Source: Macrobrachium rosenbergii
Lineage: Eukaryota > Arthropoda > Malacostraca > Decapoda > Palaemonidae
Assembly (NCBI RefSeq): GCF_040412425.1
Contig: NC_089794.1
Span: forward strand, 12,748,603-12,812,602
Length of the DNA: 64,000 bases
Direction: 5' to 3'
Every line of letters begins with the position of its first letter. Within the stretch, counting starts at the first letter, position 1. The position numbers and the translations under genes were made by a program. Below the pieces are notes generated by a model. The model searched no databases and had not been told where the DNA came from. It worked only from the letters and a program-made list of their open reading frames with translations. Shown here piece by piece: positions 11,526-22,985 of the stretch.

Positions 11526-13791
11526 TCATTTCCTGGTTGCTGGTTTACAGGTGGACTTCTTGATACATCTCGAGGGGGGACGCAGATTTGGGTGAAGTCT
11601 TGGTTGGGTCTTCTGCCCTCCTCCGCAAAAGGGCTGAGGTTGACGCAGAAAAAAGGATCTTATTGCAACGGTACAGGAGTCTCTAGGTTGTTTGGCGGAC
11701 TGGGCCTGAAGATCGTTGGTGGACTTCTGCAAAGCCGACAAAATCTCCTTAACTACATCTTGTGGAAACAGGTGAGATCTGTCCAGAGGAGAGAACAGGA
11801 GCGCCAACTTCTGGGCAGTGGTAACCCCTTTTGTGGTGAACGAGCACCACATCTCTCTTTTCTTCAAAACACAGAAAGAAAAGAGGGAAGTGAGATCTGC
11901 CGATCCATCCCTTAAAGCTTTGTCGGCACATGATAAAACCCCCATCCAATCTGTCGCACAATCTCCTGCCAGGACTGGGCAATCCTCGATCTTCCTGGTT
12001 AAAGCTCCAATAGTCTAGTCGAGGAAGCTATAAACTTCCAAAACTTTAAAAAGACTCCTAGTCAAGTGGTCTAACTCGGGAGAGGAGGACATGATCTTGG
12101 CCAAGGAAAAAGCCGTCTGACGAGTCGCATCGACCAGGTTGGGGAAGTCCTCTCGGAAGGAGGCAGATACTCCTAGAGAAGGAGCTTCCCCAGTGGAGTA
12201 AAATCGGTGACTCCTCTTAACCAGCCTACAAAAAGGAAAAGCAAAGGTGGCTTTGCCCTGTTCCCTCTTAGAGGCCAACCAGACTTCCACTACTTGAAGT
12301 ACCTTCTTCACAGATGAGGAAAGCACCAACTTCAGGAGATCAGCATTGTCCGCTGGAAATTTCCTCATGAGGAAAGTCGAAGCAGGAGATACCGGGGCAG
12401 CAGGTGCAAAAATATCAGGAAAGTTGTCGAGGAAATACCTCAGCAAGGCGGAGTAAGTTGAAGAAGGGGTGGAATCCTGCCAACGTCTTCCTCGTTGGAA
12501 GAAACAGGACAATGACGTGTCCCTAAACTTGGAGACAGCTGGAGTTTTCTTCAAAAAACTTATGAGATCCTCTAACTGACACTTAATAGGAGCAAGCGAA
12601 GGGTCTTTCTGTGCCGATGAGTGCAGTTTAGGAGGAGGAGAAGCTGGCGCCTGACGCCCAGGAGCTGGTGTCGAGTACTCGGTAGCAGGAGCCTGGCACA
12701 CGGAAGCAAGTGCTGAACGTCCAGAAGGTGAAGGGCGCTTGGGAGCAAGAAGGAGCGTCACAGAAGACGATGGGTGCCTGGGCAGTTCTTCCTGGCGCTT
12801 GGGGGCCAAAAATGGACAGTCAAAATGCGAGATTAACTCTGGACTGTCCTAAACAGACAAGAGAGGATGGGCCGAAGAGGTAGAAGGCTGAACAGCAAAA
12901 CTGCAGGAGGGTTGAGGGCTAAGACTGGCCTCTTTGGACCTCTTGGTTGGAGGAGGGGAGCTTTCCACATTGGTGGTATGCCTCTTGAGTGGGCGCGAAG
13001 AGGCTACGTAGCGCCCTTGGTGCTTCTTGCCAGGACTGGAATCTCCGAATCCAACGAAAGATGATGCGCACTAATACAGACACCTTTCCAACAGCACTCC
13101 ATCGCAGACTCGGAACAGGCAACAGGCTCGACGGAGGGGTCAACTACCCATGGGCAAACCCCACCGACCTCCCTTGGACCTCCGGTATGTCTTCTAGCTG
13201 GTGAGGGGGGTGGGATAGGGACCTTCGTCTAGGAGCACTGGTGGGACGGGCAGCCACCTCCTCAACACAATCACTCTGCACAACACTTACACTTTGCGTA
13301 TTTCCTGTTTCAATAAAGGCCCTATAGGAGAACCCTAACTCTGTCACTGTGTTGGCCAAGAACTCGAACTTTTGGTCGAACGCAGATTTGAGGCTGGCAA
13401 TGGTGGCAACACTGGAAGCATGGGAACCTGGAACAGGAGTACGTGGTATAGACGTAGGAGGGCTAAGGACAGGAGACCAAACGGGAACCTGAGGGGAAGA
13501 AACACCATCCTCTACAACGTCTGTCACTAGAACAGGCTCTGAACTAGCCCTATTCTTGGCTCTAGCAGCCACCTTCCTTTTCCTATCTTTATCTAGTTTG
13601 TCCAGATGGGACCACAAGACCTTACACTTTTTATTGTCTCAATCATGACATTCAATGCAAGTATTGTCTTGATTGCAGTTCTGCCCCCTACACTTAACAC
13701 ACTTCATGTGAGAATCATAACAAGACTTTGTCAATCTAGTCTTACAACCTTCAGCGCAAAACCTAATGCCTGAAGAGCTAAAATCAGACAT
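11526..13791 (-). pseudogene. DIRS-A Gag-like protein
   Basis: ATG at 13791 starts a Cys-rich N-terminus (MSDFSSSGIRFCAEGCKTRL, then CVKC, CNQDNTCIEC). The same start is found in DIRS-C at 40718. A TGA follows near 13640, then a Ser/Pro-rich segment with a predicted helical patch (13617-13144), then a second block (12809-12015) ending in SLFKVLEVYSFLD, then 11945-11526. The pieces are in different frames or separated by stops. Function is inferred only from position upstream of RT and from the shared architecture in DIRS-C; I cannot name a conserved Gag domain. Confidence 0.65.
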
Positions 13792-13899
13792 CTTGGAGAA
13801 AAGCTATAATTAAAGTTAACTAAAGCTTGAGGGCTACAACGAAAATTGAGTGCTGTACTTCACCAAGATTGAGAATACATCCAAAAAATGATGAAGCAG

Positions 13900-14120
13900 A
13901 CTGCAGGAAAACTGCCGAAGTTAGCCGGGAACCAGCAAAAAAGAATTGAAGCTCCCTGCTAAGTTGTTCCTCTCGGCCCCTGTAAGTGGGCGGGACGTAC
14001 CTACAACAAAACAAATGCTACCGCACCGCAAATTTTGAATTTTTTAGGCTGCCGTAAGTAGGAAGCTAATATCTATGTAGTTACTTGGTAAGTTACTTAT
14101 ATAAAAAAAAATTTACATCA
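13900..14120 (-). repeat. DIRS-A terminal inverted repeat, right (5' end)
   Basis: Inverted copy of 1003-1250: shared blocks include gctaccgcaccgcaaatttt and ggctgccgtaagtaggaag. It ends in the arm ctatgtagttacttggtaag at about 14074-14095. Confidence 0.85.
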
Positions 14121-17100
14121 AGAGTATATCGACCATGTGGACTGTCACACAACTGTTATATAAAAAATACTGGGGAATCCCTAAATAAGGTAAATAGTTA
14201 AAAGAAACATACCTGTACCTTGCTATTTTTCCTCAGCTTCTATGTTTTCTTTCTTTGCTTTGTGGATGAAAGTAAAACAGTAGCAGTTTATGACACCATC
14301 TAATATTTGTAACTACTTCTGCAATCCTCAATCTGGCATAAAAAAAACGGAAGTGTGATAAGGGCAAATTGATTAAACCAGCAGTTCTGTATTCGGCAGC
14401 CAACATGTTAGCATAACACAGAATTATTTATAATATAAAACAATTTTTGTAGTACAAACCCATCAGTTTACATTAGTTTTGCGGATGCTCAGCAGTTCCC
14501 CAAGACACTCCAAACTGGAAAAACACTCTCACCTGGAAAGGTTTGTATCTGTGTGGATCAGCACCTGTAGCAGTGGTTTACCTCAGTCCCTGCGCCAGTT
14601 GGACTGACTGCGAGAAATGCAAATAAGTGGTGGCTACTTCCTGTTAACAGATATGTTTGTTTTTGTAGATATGTCTTTTCTAATCAAAAACTCTATTCTG
14701 ACAACACAAACCCATCAGTTTACATCACCCAGAGTAGCTATTTAGGTATAAAAGCCCTCTTGTTGTAATGATATACAGTACTGAACTAAAACACACAGAT
14801 ATGCAATTTTCTGATATATGAACAACAAGACAGGAGGCTTGGACTAACAAGGTATAGTAGTGCAGCAACCTTTAGCACAAGAAATATCTGAATGCACATG
14901 CACAATCTGGGAATCATGTACACTTACATCGGGAGTTATTGATAAACCAGGCAGTACCCAAGGGTCTAACACGATCACCTGCATACAGAGTTCTGCCAGA
15001 TAATTAATACTGAGTCAGCCACAAAGATTTCATCATACTGTAATGCCGTGGCCTTTCATGAGTGAACCCCCTATAATGCACACATACATTAGGAGTTCTG
15101 GATGAACCAGGCACCAAATGAGGATCTGCACAATCTCACACATACAGAGCTCCATATTACCCAGTGATATTGTACAGCAGTGATTTATAACACGTGCACT
15201 TTCTATTTTCACATGCACAATCCTGGGATCATGCTTCTACCAAGTAGAACGTAACACCAACTCTTCTCTGCGCACCTTAACAGAAACACAAACAGGAGAA
15301 GAACCTGGGTTGGGACACTCCTCCTGTCTCAAAAGAAAATGGGGTCACAGCACATTCAGAGAACCTTTTATCAACCCTACCTACGGCAGGCATCCCACAC
15401 AAAGGTAAGTGAATGCCATTACCGACCAATGGGGAAGGAAGGGGCTCACTTAAAATCTGACAAGAATTCTTGTGAGAGGGCATCTGAGACTTTTATTCTT
15501 CTTTCTATGGAAGGAAGAAGGGGCAGAAGAGGAGGAAGAGAAAGAACTTGATGAAGAGAGGGAGGAAGAAGATACATACTTGGATTTCTCCAGCTTACTT
15601 CGTCCTTGAGTTTTACTCTCCTCAGCTAAAGTAGATTTCTTGGGGTAGGTGGTAGTGTCAAAGGAGTATGGCCTGTGCTTGACACCAAATGGGTATCTCC
15701 ACAGACAAAACAACTGCTACAGAGTCTCAACAGCATTAAAATCCTTAACAGGAACAGCCATGAAAGAGAGGTCACTCAGAGTACCTAGGGACAGAAATAA
15801 CTGCCAGTACACCAATAAAGTTGCCAATGTAGCAATGGTATGGAGTGGCAAACTACACACACATTCTGCTGTCTCACCGGAGGAGAAGTTAGCATGCACA
15901 CCTGAATTTCCAAAGTGAGGGCTGGTTGCCTACACTTACCATCATATCTTTCTCAGAGCTGGGGAATGACAAGCAGATGAAAATTGAAAAAGTGTCAACT
16001 TAAAGAAGGCTAGTGGGGGTTTCCTCCCACCCACCCACCTACCTCCAATTAAACTTGTTGCAAAGTTTCAACAACCGTTCCCAGCTTGTGCTGAGGAATA
16101 CTCCTATACTTAGGTAATGGTTTGTATTTCAATTTGAACAAATGTGGTTCACATGGTGAGAAATCAATTTATAATATACTTATGGTTTCCACTTTCCTGT
16201 GAGCTTAGATTACATATGCAGTCTTCAAGAAAATGCTTAAATTTCCAATGGCCAATACAGTACTGTACAGGCTTTAACATCAGATCTAACATAATCATCC
16301 TTCCTGGGTTATGGTCATCATCAAATGCTGTTCACGATAGGCTTGATAAAAATGGTTATCAAAACAGGTTAAACCTCAAAAGCTTAAATTATCCTAGAAA
16401 TATTTGGTGCCTATCATTGTTTTTGCATTAAATTTTTTAAGCACAATATAGGAAAGGGCCCAAACACAAATGAACATAGGTACCAGTAAATTGGTTAATA
16501 TAAAATAAAATTCCTCGCCAAAACAGAATTCATATTAGAAATGGTCAACTGATAGTTGACTTTTTTATACTGAATTGTTGGGACAAGTAAAAAATGCTTT
16601 ACGTACTTGACGAAAAAAGTATGAAAACTTTCACTGGATTCTAATTCCACACTTGTTGTTTTGAAAGTGTTCCATTGCTTTTCATGCAGGCATTTTTTGG
16701 GAAGTGTTAACCACTTGTAACACATATGCTATGCATGAGCATGTGTGAGCTGTTCTTTAGTCCATGAAAACTAAACAACTTCTGTTAATGAAGTAATTCT
16801 TGTATGTTTTCTGACTCACTCTCCCAATCCCGAAGCCCTCTCTTTCCCTCCATCAATCAACACCCAAGACTGCATATTCATATTAACAATATCAAGACAT
16901 AAAACAACTTTTCTTTCAAAATCCATCACTGGTAACAGCCTCAAGCAATTCTTGAACTACAGGATCAACATTAAGGAAAGGAATATGCAACATTGTACTG
17001 TGATGGATTTCTGCATTTCTTGTAGAATTTATGGTGCTTTAGGTCAGGTTATGCTTGAGAGGAAGCACCCAAAGGTAGGGTAGGACCTTGGCACCCTTGG

Positions 17101-17400
17101 TTAAGTTAGATTACATTAGTTACTGTAAGATTAGGATTAGGATACTGGGTGCAAGGACCAAGGCCCCTCATTACCCTACCAGTACCTCACCCCTGGGTCA
17201 GGTAAGACCCAGCACCCAAAAGTAGGTTAGGTTAGGAGGGCAAGGTTAAGATGCATCCCTGCACTTGCTCTTGTGACATCTTTGTTCTTTATTACGGCTT
17301 GTGGGTATTATTTTACTTCAAACCATTATTGCACTTTTGGACTTGAAAATATAATTTTCTTATGTTTTGATGTGTGCTTTAAACGTTTTTGGTATCAGCT
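14121..17400. other. Unassigned non-coding DNA with diverged duplications
   Basis: I see no supported gene. There is a loose tandem duplication (14890-15010 and 15070-15180, both with cacatacattaggagtt-type and gaaccaggcac blocks) and a repeated acaaacccatcagtttacat at about 14454 and 14705. A purine-rich stretch at 15500-15580 encodes only poly-serine on the minus strand and is low complexity. Confidence 0.45.
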
Positions 17401-17404
17401 TCAT

Positions 17405-17995
17405 TAGCAAAAAAGTACTTTTGGTGATAGTTGACACCATCCTTACATCCTACAATTCGGGGGACCACAGAGGGAAAGCGAAACTTCTGCACGGGGAAAA
17501 AACAAAACGAGTGAAAAATATGACTTTGTATTTCACTGAAAGTTTTCACTCGGATTAAGGTAAGTTTACCGAATATTTTCAAAGTTGCTTAATATTATCC
17601 ACTGTGGTAAGAACCTGGTACCCTCGGTTAGGTTAGGTTAGGTGTGGCTGGTTAGGTCCTTTGCTAACAAATCAGATACATTCAAGGCACACATTATAAC
17701 ATAAGAATAAGTACTTTTGGGGATAGTAGACCCCATCTTATTTCCTACAATTCAAGACACCACAGTGGGAAAGGGGGGGTTACTGAGTAGGGGAAAATGC
17801 AAGACAAGGGAAATACAAGGACCTTAATTCCACTGACAGTTCTCACTTAGGCTAGATTATGGTAAGTTTCCGGAATATTTTCAAAGTAATATCATGCACT
17901 AGGGTAAGAACCTAGGCCTAGGCCTAGTACCCTTGGTAGGTTAGGTTAGGTGTGATTGGCTAGGTCATTTGCTAACAAAGCGAGCGTCAGAAAAG
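17405..17995. repeat. Two-copy tandem duplication, about 300-bp unit
   Basis: Copies at about 17410-17695 and 17711-17990 share cttttggtgatagttgacac-type starts, a tcctacaattc block, gaatattttcaaagt, and end with a GGTTAGGTTAGG run and gctaacaaa. Divergence is substantial, so the duplication is old. Confidence 0.75.
17618..17646 (+). repeat. Short GGTTA (arthropod telomere-type) repeat
   Basis: Three to four GGTTA units lie in each copy of the tandem duplication (also at 17936-17951) and again at 22992-23010. GGTTA/TTAGG is the ancestral arthropod telomere repeat. These are interstitial and very short. Confidence 0.5.
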
Positions 17996-18942
17996 TTCAA
18001 AGCACACTTTACAATATTAGAAAATTATACTTTCTCCAAAATGCAATAATAGTTTAAAGCAAAATTTTACCCAGCTTGTAATTGGTGGGACTGTGATTAT
18101 GGGCATGAGTCACGTGTTATACCAACTGCTCATCTTGTGGCTCATGAAAATTGAGCCATTCAGTTGATGCAAATAATTTTTTTGTTTTCCCCTCCCTAAA
18201 AAACCATTCTCCTCTGTAAACGGTAGCCTGACTATACTTGCATTGGCTGGAAAACAACAGCAACTTTCAATATGATTACAAACCCAATGCAACAATACAT
18301 AAGTCTACGTAAATACTTTAAAATGCTAATGGCCTTGAAGCTAGGACTAAAGAGTGTTATGGATAGCCTATAAGATTAAAAAATTATACGCACCGGGTCC
18401 ATAGCGTTTTATCATCATCATGATCCTTGTTTACATTTTGGAGGTACCCTTTTTACCCATCAGGCGTGACCGTATTCTTTGAAAGTTGCCATAGTTTAAA
18501 AATTTATTTTATTCTTCAAAAAGGCTTTTCTTCTGGATATTCCTCGTGCTTTCACACCTTATTCACGTCTGTTGTCAGCGCATCTTCGGTACTTTTGATC
18601 GAGCTGTCCCAGGTATGCTAGGGATCCTTACAATGCATAATATTTATAATTTCTATTTTAGGCCTACAGCATTTATATTTATATTTGGTTATTTTTCGTT
18701 AGACTCCAGCCACCTCCCGCTTTATAATTTATATTTTTCTTGGGTAAATCACATCAAAACAAAAAAATTCTTCTCAATACATAACCTTCATAAATGCCTA
18801 ATAGCAGAGAAAAATAAGGACTTGTAAGGTAAGACAATACCAGCCCCCTCCATAACTAATACGGCAAAATTGTAACCAGTAAACACCCCTAGTTTACGTT
18901 AGGTTGGTATTTTTAGGTTCTTTACTACCTTATCATTTCCTG

Positions 18943-18990
18943 GCCATTTTTGCATGAAAAATCCAAAATGGTTTTTCATGCAAAAATGGC
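18943..18990. repeat. Perfect 19-bp hairpin
   Basis: Arms gccatttttgcatgaaaaa (18943-18961) and its exact reverse complement (18972-18990) are separated by a 10-base loop. No coding context is visible. It may be a fold-back end or a miniature element. Confidence 0.8.
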
Positions 18991-19065
18991 TAGCTGGCAC
19001 CTTTGGAAATGGCTGGCTGAGTCTTCCAAAAATTACCTTTATATTTTTATTCTTTACCTCGATGC

Positions 19066-19066
<1 letters not shown>

Positions 19067-19120
<54 letters not shown>
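19067..19120 (+). repeat. (AG)27 microsatellite
   Basis: Uninterrupted AG dinucleotides followed by a short G run. The apparent Arg-Glu protein across it is an artefact. Confidence 0.98.
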
Positions 19121-19126
<6 letters not shown>

Positions 19127-20754
19127 TAGTATGATTCATGCCATGGATTGTGAAAGGATTGGTTAAATTGGCATTCAGTGAAAAATTGCATAAATTGCAT
19201 AGACTCTCGCTCCCAACTATGGCAACCTGCGTATTTTACTGCATTTAGAAAACAATTATTTGCTTTCCTTTACTATTTAAGTACCTTACATGTCTTTCAC
19301 TCCCTTTTGGCTATCTTGATTGACTCTTAATTTTCTTTCAGGTTCTTCAGCTTGTTTCATACTGATCTGTGATGGTCTTTCTTTTCCCTTTTGCTTAATA
19401 TATCCAAGTTCATATTTTAAATTGCCCAGTGGTTCAAGCCTAAAATAGTACATTTTTTTTTACACTGCCATTAAATGGTTTGTACCCATCGCCCCTCAGC
19501 ATTACCGTGTATCAGTGCATAATCTAAAAGGCATCTCTCCTTAATATTTCTGCATACAATTTGCTGTGATTATACTAAACTTCTCTGGTCATTATTAATA
19601 ACAGTTTTCGTGTCTTTTAATTGTCACACGCCCCACGAGTTGAACTGAACTCGAAGGTATATTCCTTGCAACAGCACCTCCTAGGTTTTTCGTTTGATTT
19701 CGTTTCTAATCTCTTTTATTTAATTTCCCCCCACATTTTATATAAAGTTGTTTATTTTCTTTTTTACTTTCTTTTATAATCCTTCAGTATTCTGCTACCC
19801 TCCTGTCTCCGTTTTCCATTCATACATTATTACTTCCCTCGTCTTGCTGCTAGTCCTGTGCCTGACAGGTGCCCAACCAAAGAGTCTTTGTGCCCAACCA
19901 AGTAGCGAATCGAACCATGGCCGGCCACAATCGAACGGTCTCTGTTACCTTGACAAAGCCCACTGGTCCACACTAGGCCTCTTACCCTCTTTCACATCTG
20001 GCCCGCAGTTGGACAAGAAACCTATATGGGATGGAAACTGGAATCCATTAGCTACAAAAACTAAATTCTACTTTCTCAAAAACTTTTTTTATAAATTACA
20101 TTTTTGTATAAAATATAAATAATTGAATTAAGTAAATGAAATAATTAGATTACATATTTTATTTATGGTGATTTAACATTCTATATTTGAATATTCTTCA
20201 GTGAAATATTCTCCTGGCGTCGGCTCGCGTTCCCGAATGCGTCACCTAACCCGAGCTTCTCGGGGGGAAAGCAATTAGATCCAAATTTAAGACAACAATT
20301 TGGAGCGGAAGGTGATACTTTCGCCTACCAAGAAAGAATTCAAGATATGAAATCTACCGAAAGTCAGCGATTCTGTCCATTTATCTGTTCTCTATCACTT
20401 ACCAAAGAGTTAATGTTCGAGGAAAATCTTTGCAATTATGGGATGGATTCCATGCAGATGGAACTAGGAATATGGAGAGTCTTCCAGGGAATGTTTCTGG
20501 TATGAGAGTTGATCTACCTTTGATTACTTTTATGTTTTATGCCTAAGAAAGGTTATTTGAACAGTGTGTCCAGGGTTTAGATGAGGAACCAGAAGGGAAG
20601 CACTTCGAATGCAAATGAATTGGAAGGGTACAGTGAGGTAGATATGAATGAAATGTTGAGCTAACTCTCAGTTGTAGAAGTGATGTATGAATACTGAAGC
20701 ACAATCGAGTTTTCTGTACAGCGTATAACAAAGGACACCGAAAATAGAGATATC
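19121..20754. other. Unassigned non-coding DNA
   Basis: No gene supported. A segment at 19870-19990 contains gcgaatcgaacc, weakly like the reverse complement of a tRNA B box, but there is no A box or fold. Confidence 0.45.
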
Positions 20755-21060
20755 TTTCGCTGGTCCCGATATAATGCTGTATGAGTCGCGGTCCATGAAG
20801 CTTTCAGCCACGGCCCGGTGGTGGCATGTCTTATGGCGTTGCCAGACGCACGATTATGGCTAACTTTAAGATTAAATAAAATAAAAATTACTGAGGCTAG
20901 ATGGCTGCAGTTTGATGTCTGATGATTGGAGGGTAGATAATCAACACACCAATTTGCAGTCCTAACCTCAGTAGTTTTTAAGATCTGAGGGCGGACAGAA
21001 AAAGTGCAGGCGTACAGTCAAATAGCCATCACAATAGTTTTCTTTTACAGAAAACTAAAA
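20755..21060 (+). repeat. Dispersed decapod-type repeat with internal inverted arms
   Basis: The block runs from atgagtcgcggtccatgaag through an imperfect inverted repeat (20890-20927 with 20935-20973, core actgaggctag / ctaacctcagt) to ggcggacagaaaaagtgc and a gttttcttttacagaaaact tail. I recall near-identical blocks in many decapod transcripts and genomic sequences; this is recollection, not a search. Confidence 0.6.
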
Positions 21061-22045
21061 AGGGAAATCTGAAGCTTTTCATTTGAGTTTGCATCGCAGT
21101 TGAAAAATATTCGCCCGTTTAACAAAACTTTTAGTTATTATGGCTTTAAGATGCCTGTCGATATTGCTAATGTACGTTATTATTATTTACAAAAATATTG
21201 CCTCTTGTACCTTTTAATCTCCAGTGAACTTCGATGGCATTCTAAAAAGAAGTCCGACAAAAAATAAGGAAAATCTAAGTGAAAATACAAAGTATGAATA
21301 CTGTATATACTGCATTCCATTACGATAAAATTGGTTGAAAAGAACAACATCCAAACAATAATAATCTGAATGATTTGTGTACTGAATTAGGTAGAGCTTT
21401 CGCTTTCCAATACTAGACCGTTATTTATAGTCACTTTATGCCCAAGTGTCAGTGCTTTCGTGTAGACTTCACATATTTATTTCTAAATATTGCAACATTG
21501 ACGTGGTTACAGTTTATAAATGGATGGAAATGTACATTCCAATGTATTTAAGTTACTTTATGAAAAATCAACACTTTTTTTTTTTAGGTATAAATCAACT
21601 TTGAATAAGGTAATGGTTCCCCCTGTTTACCTTAGGTAGGCCTAGTTTATTGCTCATGTACCGTAGATTCTCAGAAAGTATTTTATTTTTATGTTTTTTC
21701 TATCGTATCCTTTAGAGTAATTTTGTAGTTTTAAAGAAATGGTATGATAATTTTTCCTAATTGAGGCCGTTTAAATCTTGGTTGTTTAGGCTAGGTGCTC
21801 TAGGCCTAGGCCTATAGCTCAGCATTTGTGCCGTAGCCATAGGCTACTCTGCTCTTGCTCTGTGGCCTGCAATGTTTAGTTATGTATCGACTGAAAGACC
21901 AGGAATATCTTAGGTCTAGTGGATATTTGATGAAGGATTCCCAATTCTGGATATATTTTTAACAGTAGCATAGGCCTAGGCCTAGGGTTAGCCTAGTGTC
22001 GACCAGTCACAGCTTAGGCCTAATTAGTATTGAATGTTATGAACC
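21061..22045. other. Unassigned non-coding DNA
   Basis: No gene supported. Short palindromic taggcctaggccta runs recur (about 21652, 21800, 21970). Confidence 0.45.
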
Positions 22046-22985
22046 ACATTTAGCTTATGCCATTTTAGCCAGTGAGTTATACCATCATCTGTTTGGTAGC
22101 ATTAGCTCCGCGTCGGGTATTTCCTTTAAAATTGACTTTTTCTATAGTATTGTTGGTTGCTTAACAAGAATTTACCATTATTTTTTGTCTGTCGACTGTA
22201 ATTAACCTGTAATCAACCTCAGAACTGATTATGTTTTTGTATGTTGGCCATCCTGGAGTGCTATCACGCATGTGCAGTGTTATAGGGAACTTTTGGTAAA
22301 AAGTGGTTTCGGTGGATCTAAGTAGTAGCTCCACGGTGGCGATTTCCTTCTAACTTGACTCTTTCTACAGGTTTTTTGGATGCTAATTATAGATTTGCCT
22401 GAATTTTTTGTCGCACGAATGTAATTAACCTGTAATTAACCCCTGAAGTCCATCCAACAAGGGGTTTCCATACGCGATCTTCACAAGACAGAGCACGGGT
22501 ACGTGTTTCGAACGGTTCATATCCCATCCATCAAGTGCAATAACTTGTTAATGTATGGGGAACCCCCCCACCAGGCCAGTACTAAACATGGTGAAGGGAC
22601 ATTCCATTTGGCCGACAACAAACAGATGCACTGCCAGCATCAGAACCCCTAAAAGTGTAGAAAAAACCAGTTGAAAAGGTAAAAACAGCCGCGGAGCTAA
22701 TATATAGAATTACCTGAACCACATTTAGCTTATGCCATTTTAGCCAGTGAGGTATACCATCATCTGTTTTGGTAGCATTAGCTCCACGTCGGGTATTTCC
22801 TTTAAAATTGACTTTTCCTATAGTATTTTGGTTGCTCATGAAGAATTTACCATTATTTTTTATCTGTCGACTGTAATTAACCCCAGAACTGATTATGTTT
22901 TTGTATGTTGGCCATCCTGGAATGCTATCGTCCATGCACAGTGTTATGGGGAAACTTTTGGTAAAAAGTGGTTTCCTTTACCGGG
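22046..22985 (+). repeat. Three-copy local repeat, about 260-bp unit
   Basis: Copies at about 22052-22315 and 22729-22975 are closely alike (both with tagcttatgccattttagcc, gtcgactgtaattaacc and tgtatgttggccatcctgga). A diverged partial copy lies at 22320-22450 (tagctccacggtggcgattt). Between them, 22560-22600 carries an agtactaaacatggtga motif also found in the hairpin at 63093-63151. Confidence 0.75.

Larger units (their letters stand above)
1003..14120 (-). mobile_element. DIRS-A: DIRS1-like retrotransposon with two nested insertions
   Basis: This is a DIRS1-group element read on the minus strand: 5' terminal repeat (about 13900-14120), Cys-rich Gag-like protein, RT and RNase H, tyrosine recombinase, then 3' terminal repeat (about 1003-1254 continued at 6240-6330). 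The two ends are inverted copies of each other. For example the stretch reading aaattttgaattttttaggc near 14025 is present inverted near 1095. Gypsy-1 sits inside the 3' terminal repeat and a pogo-like element sits at 6617-8430. Removing both leaves about 6.3 kb, a normal DIRS size. DIRS elements integrate with a tyrosine recombinase instead of a DDE integrase. All reading frames here carry stops or shifts, so the copy is dead. Ends are approximate to about 15 bp. Confidence 0.85.

Noticed and set aside
15450..15713. Serine-rich minus-strand frame
   Set aside because: A purine-rich low-complexity stretch; no domain, no splice context.
19870..19990. Possible tRNA-like SINE
   Set aside because: Only a weak reversed B-box-like motif; no A box, tail or target duplication.
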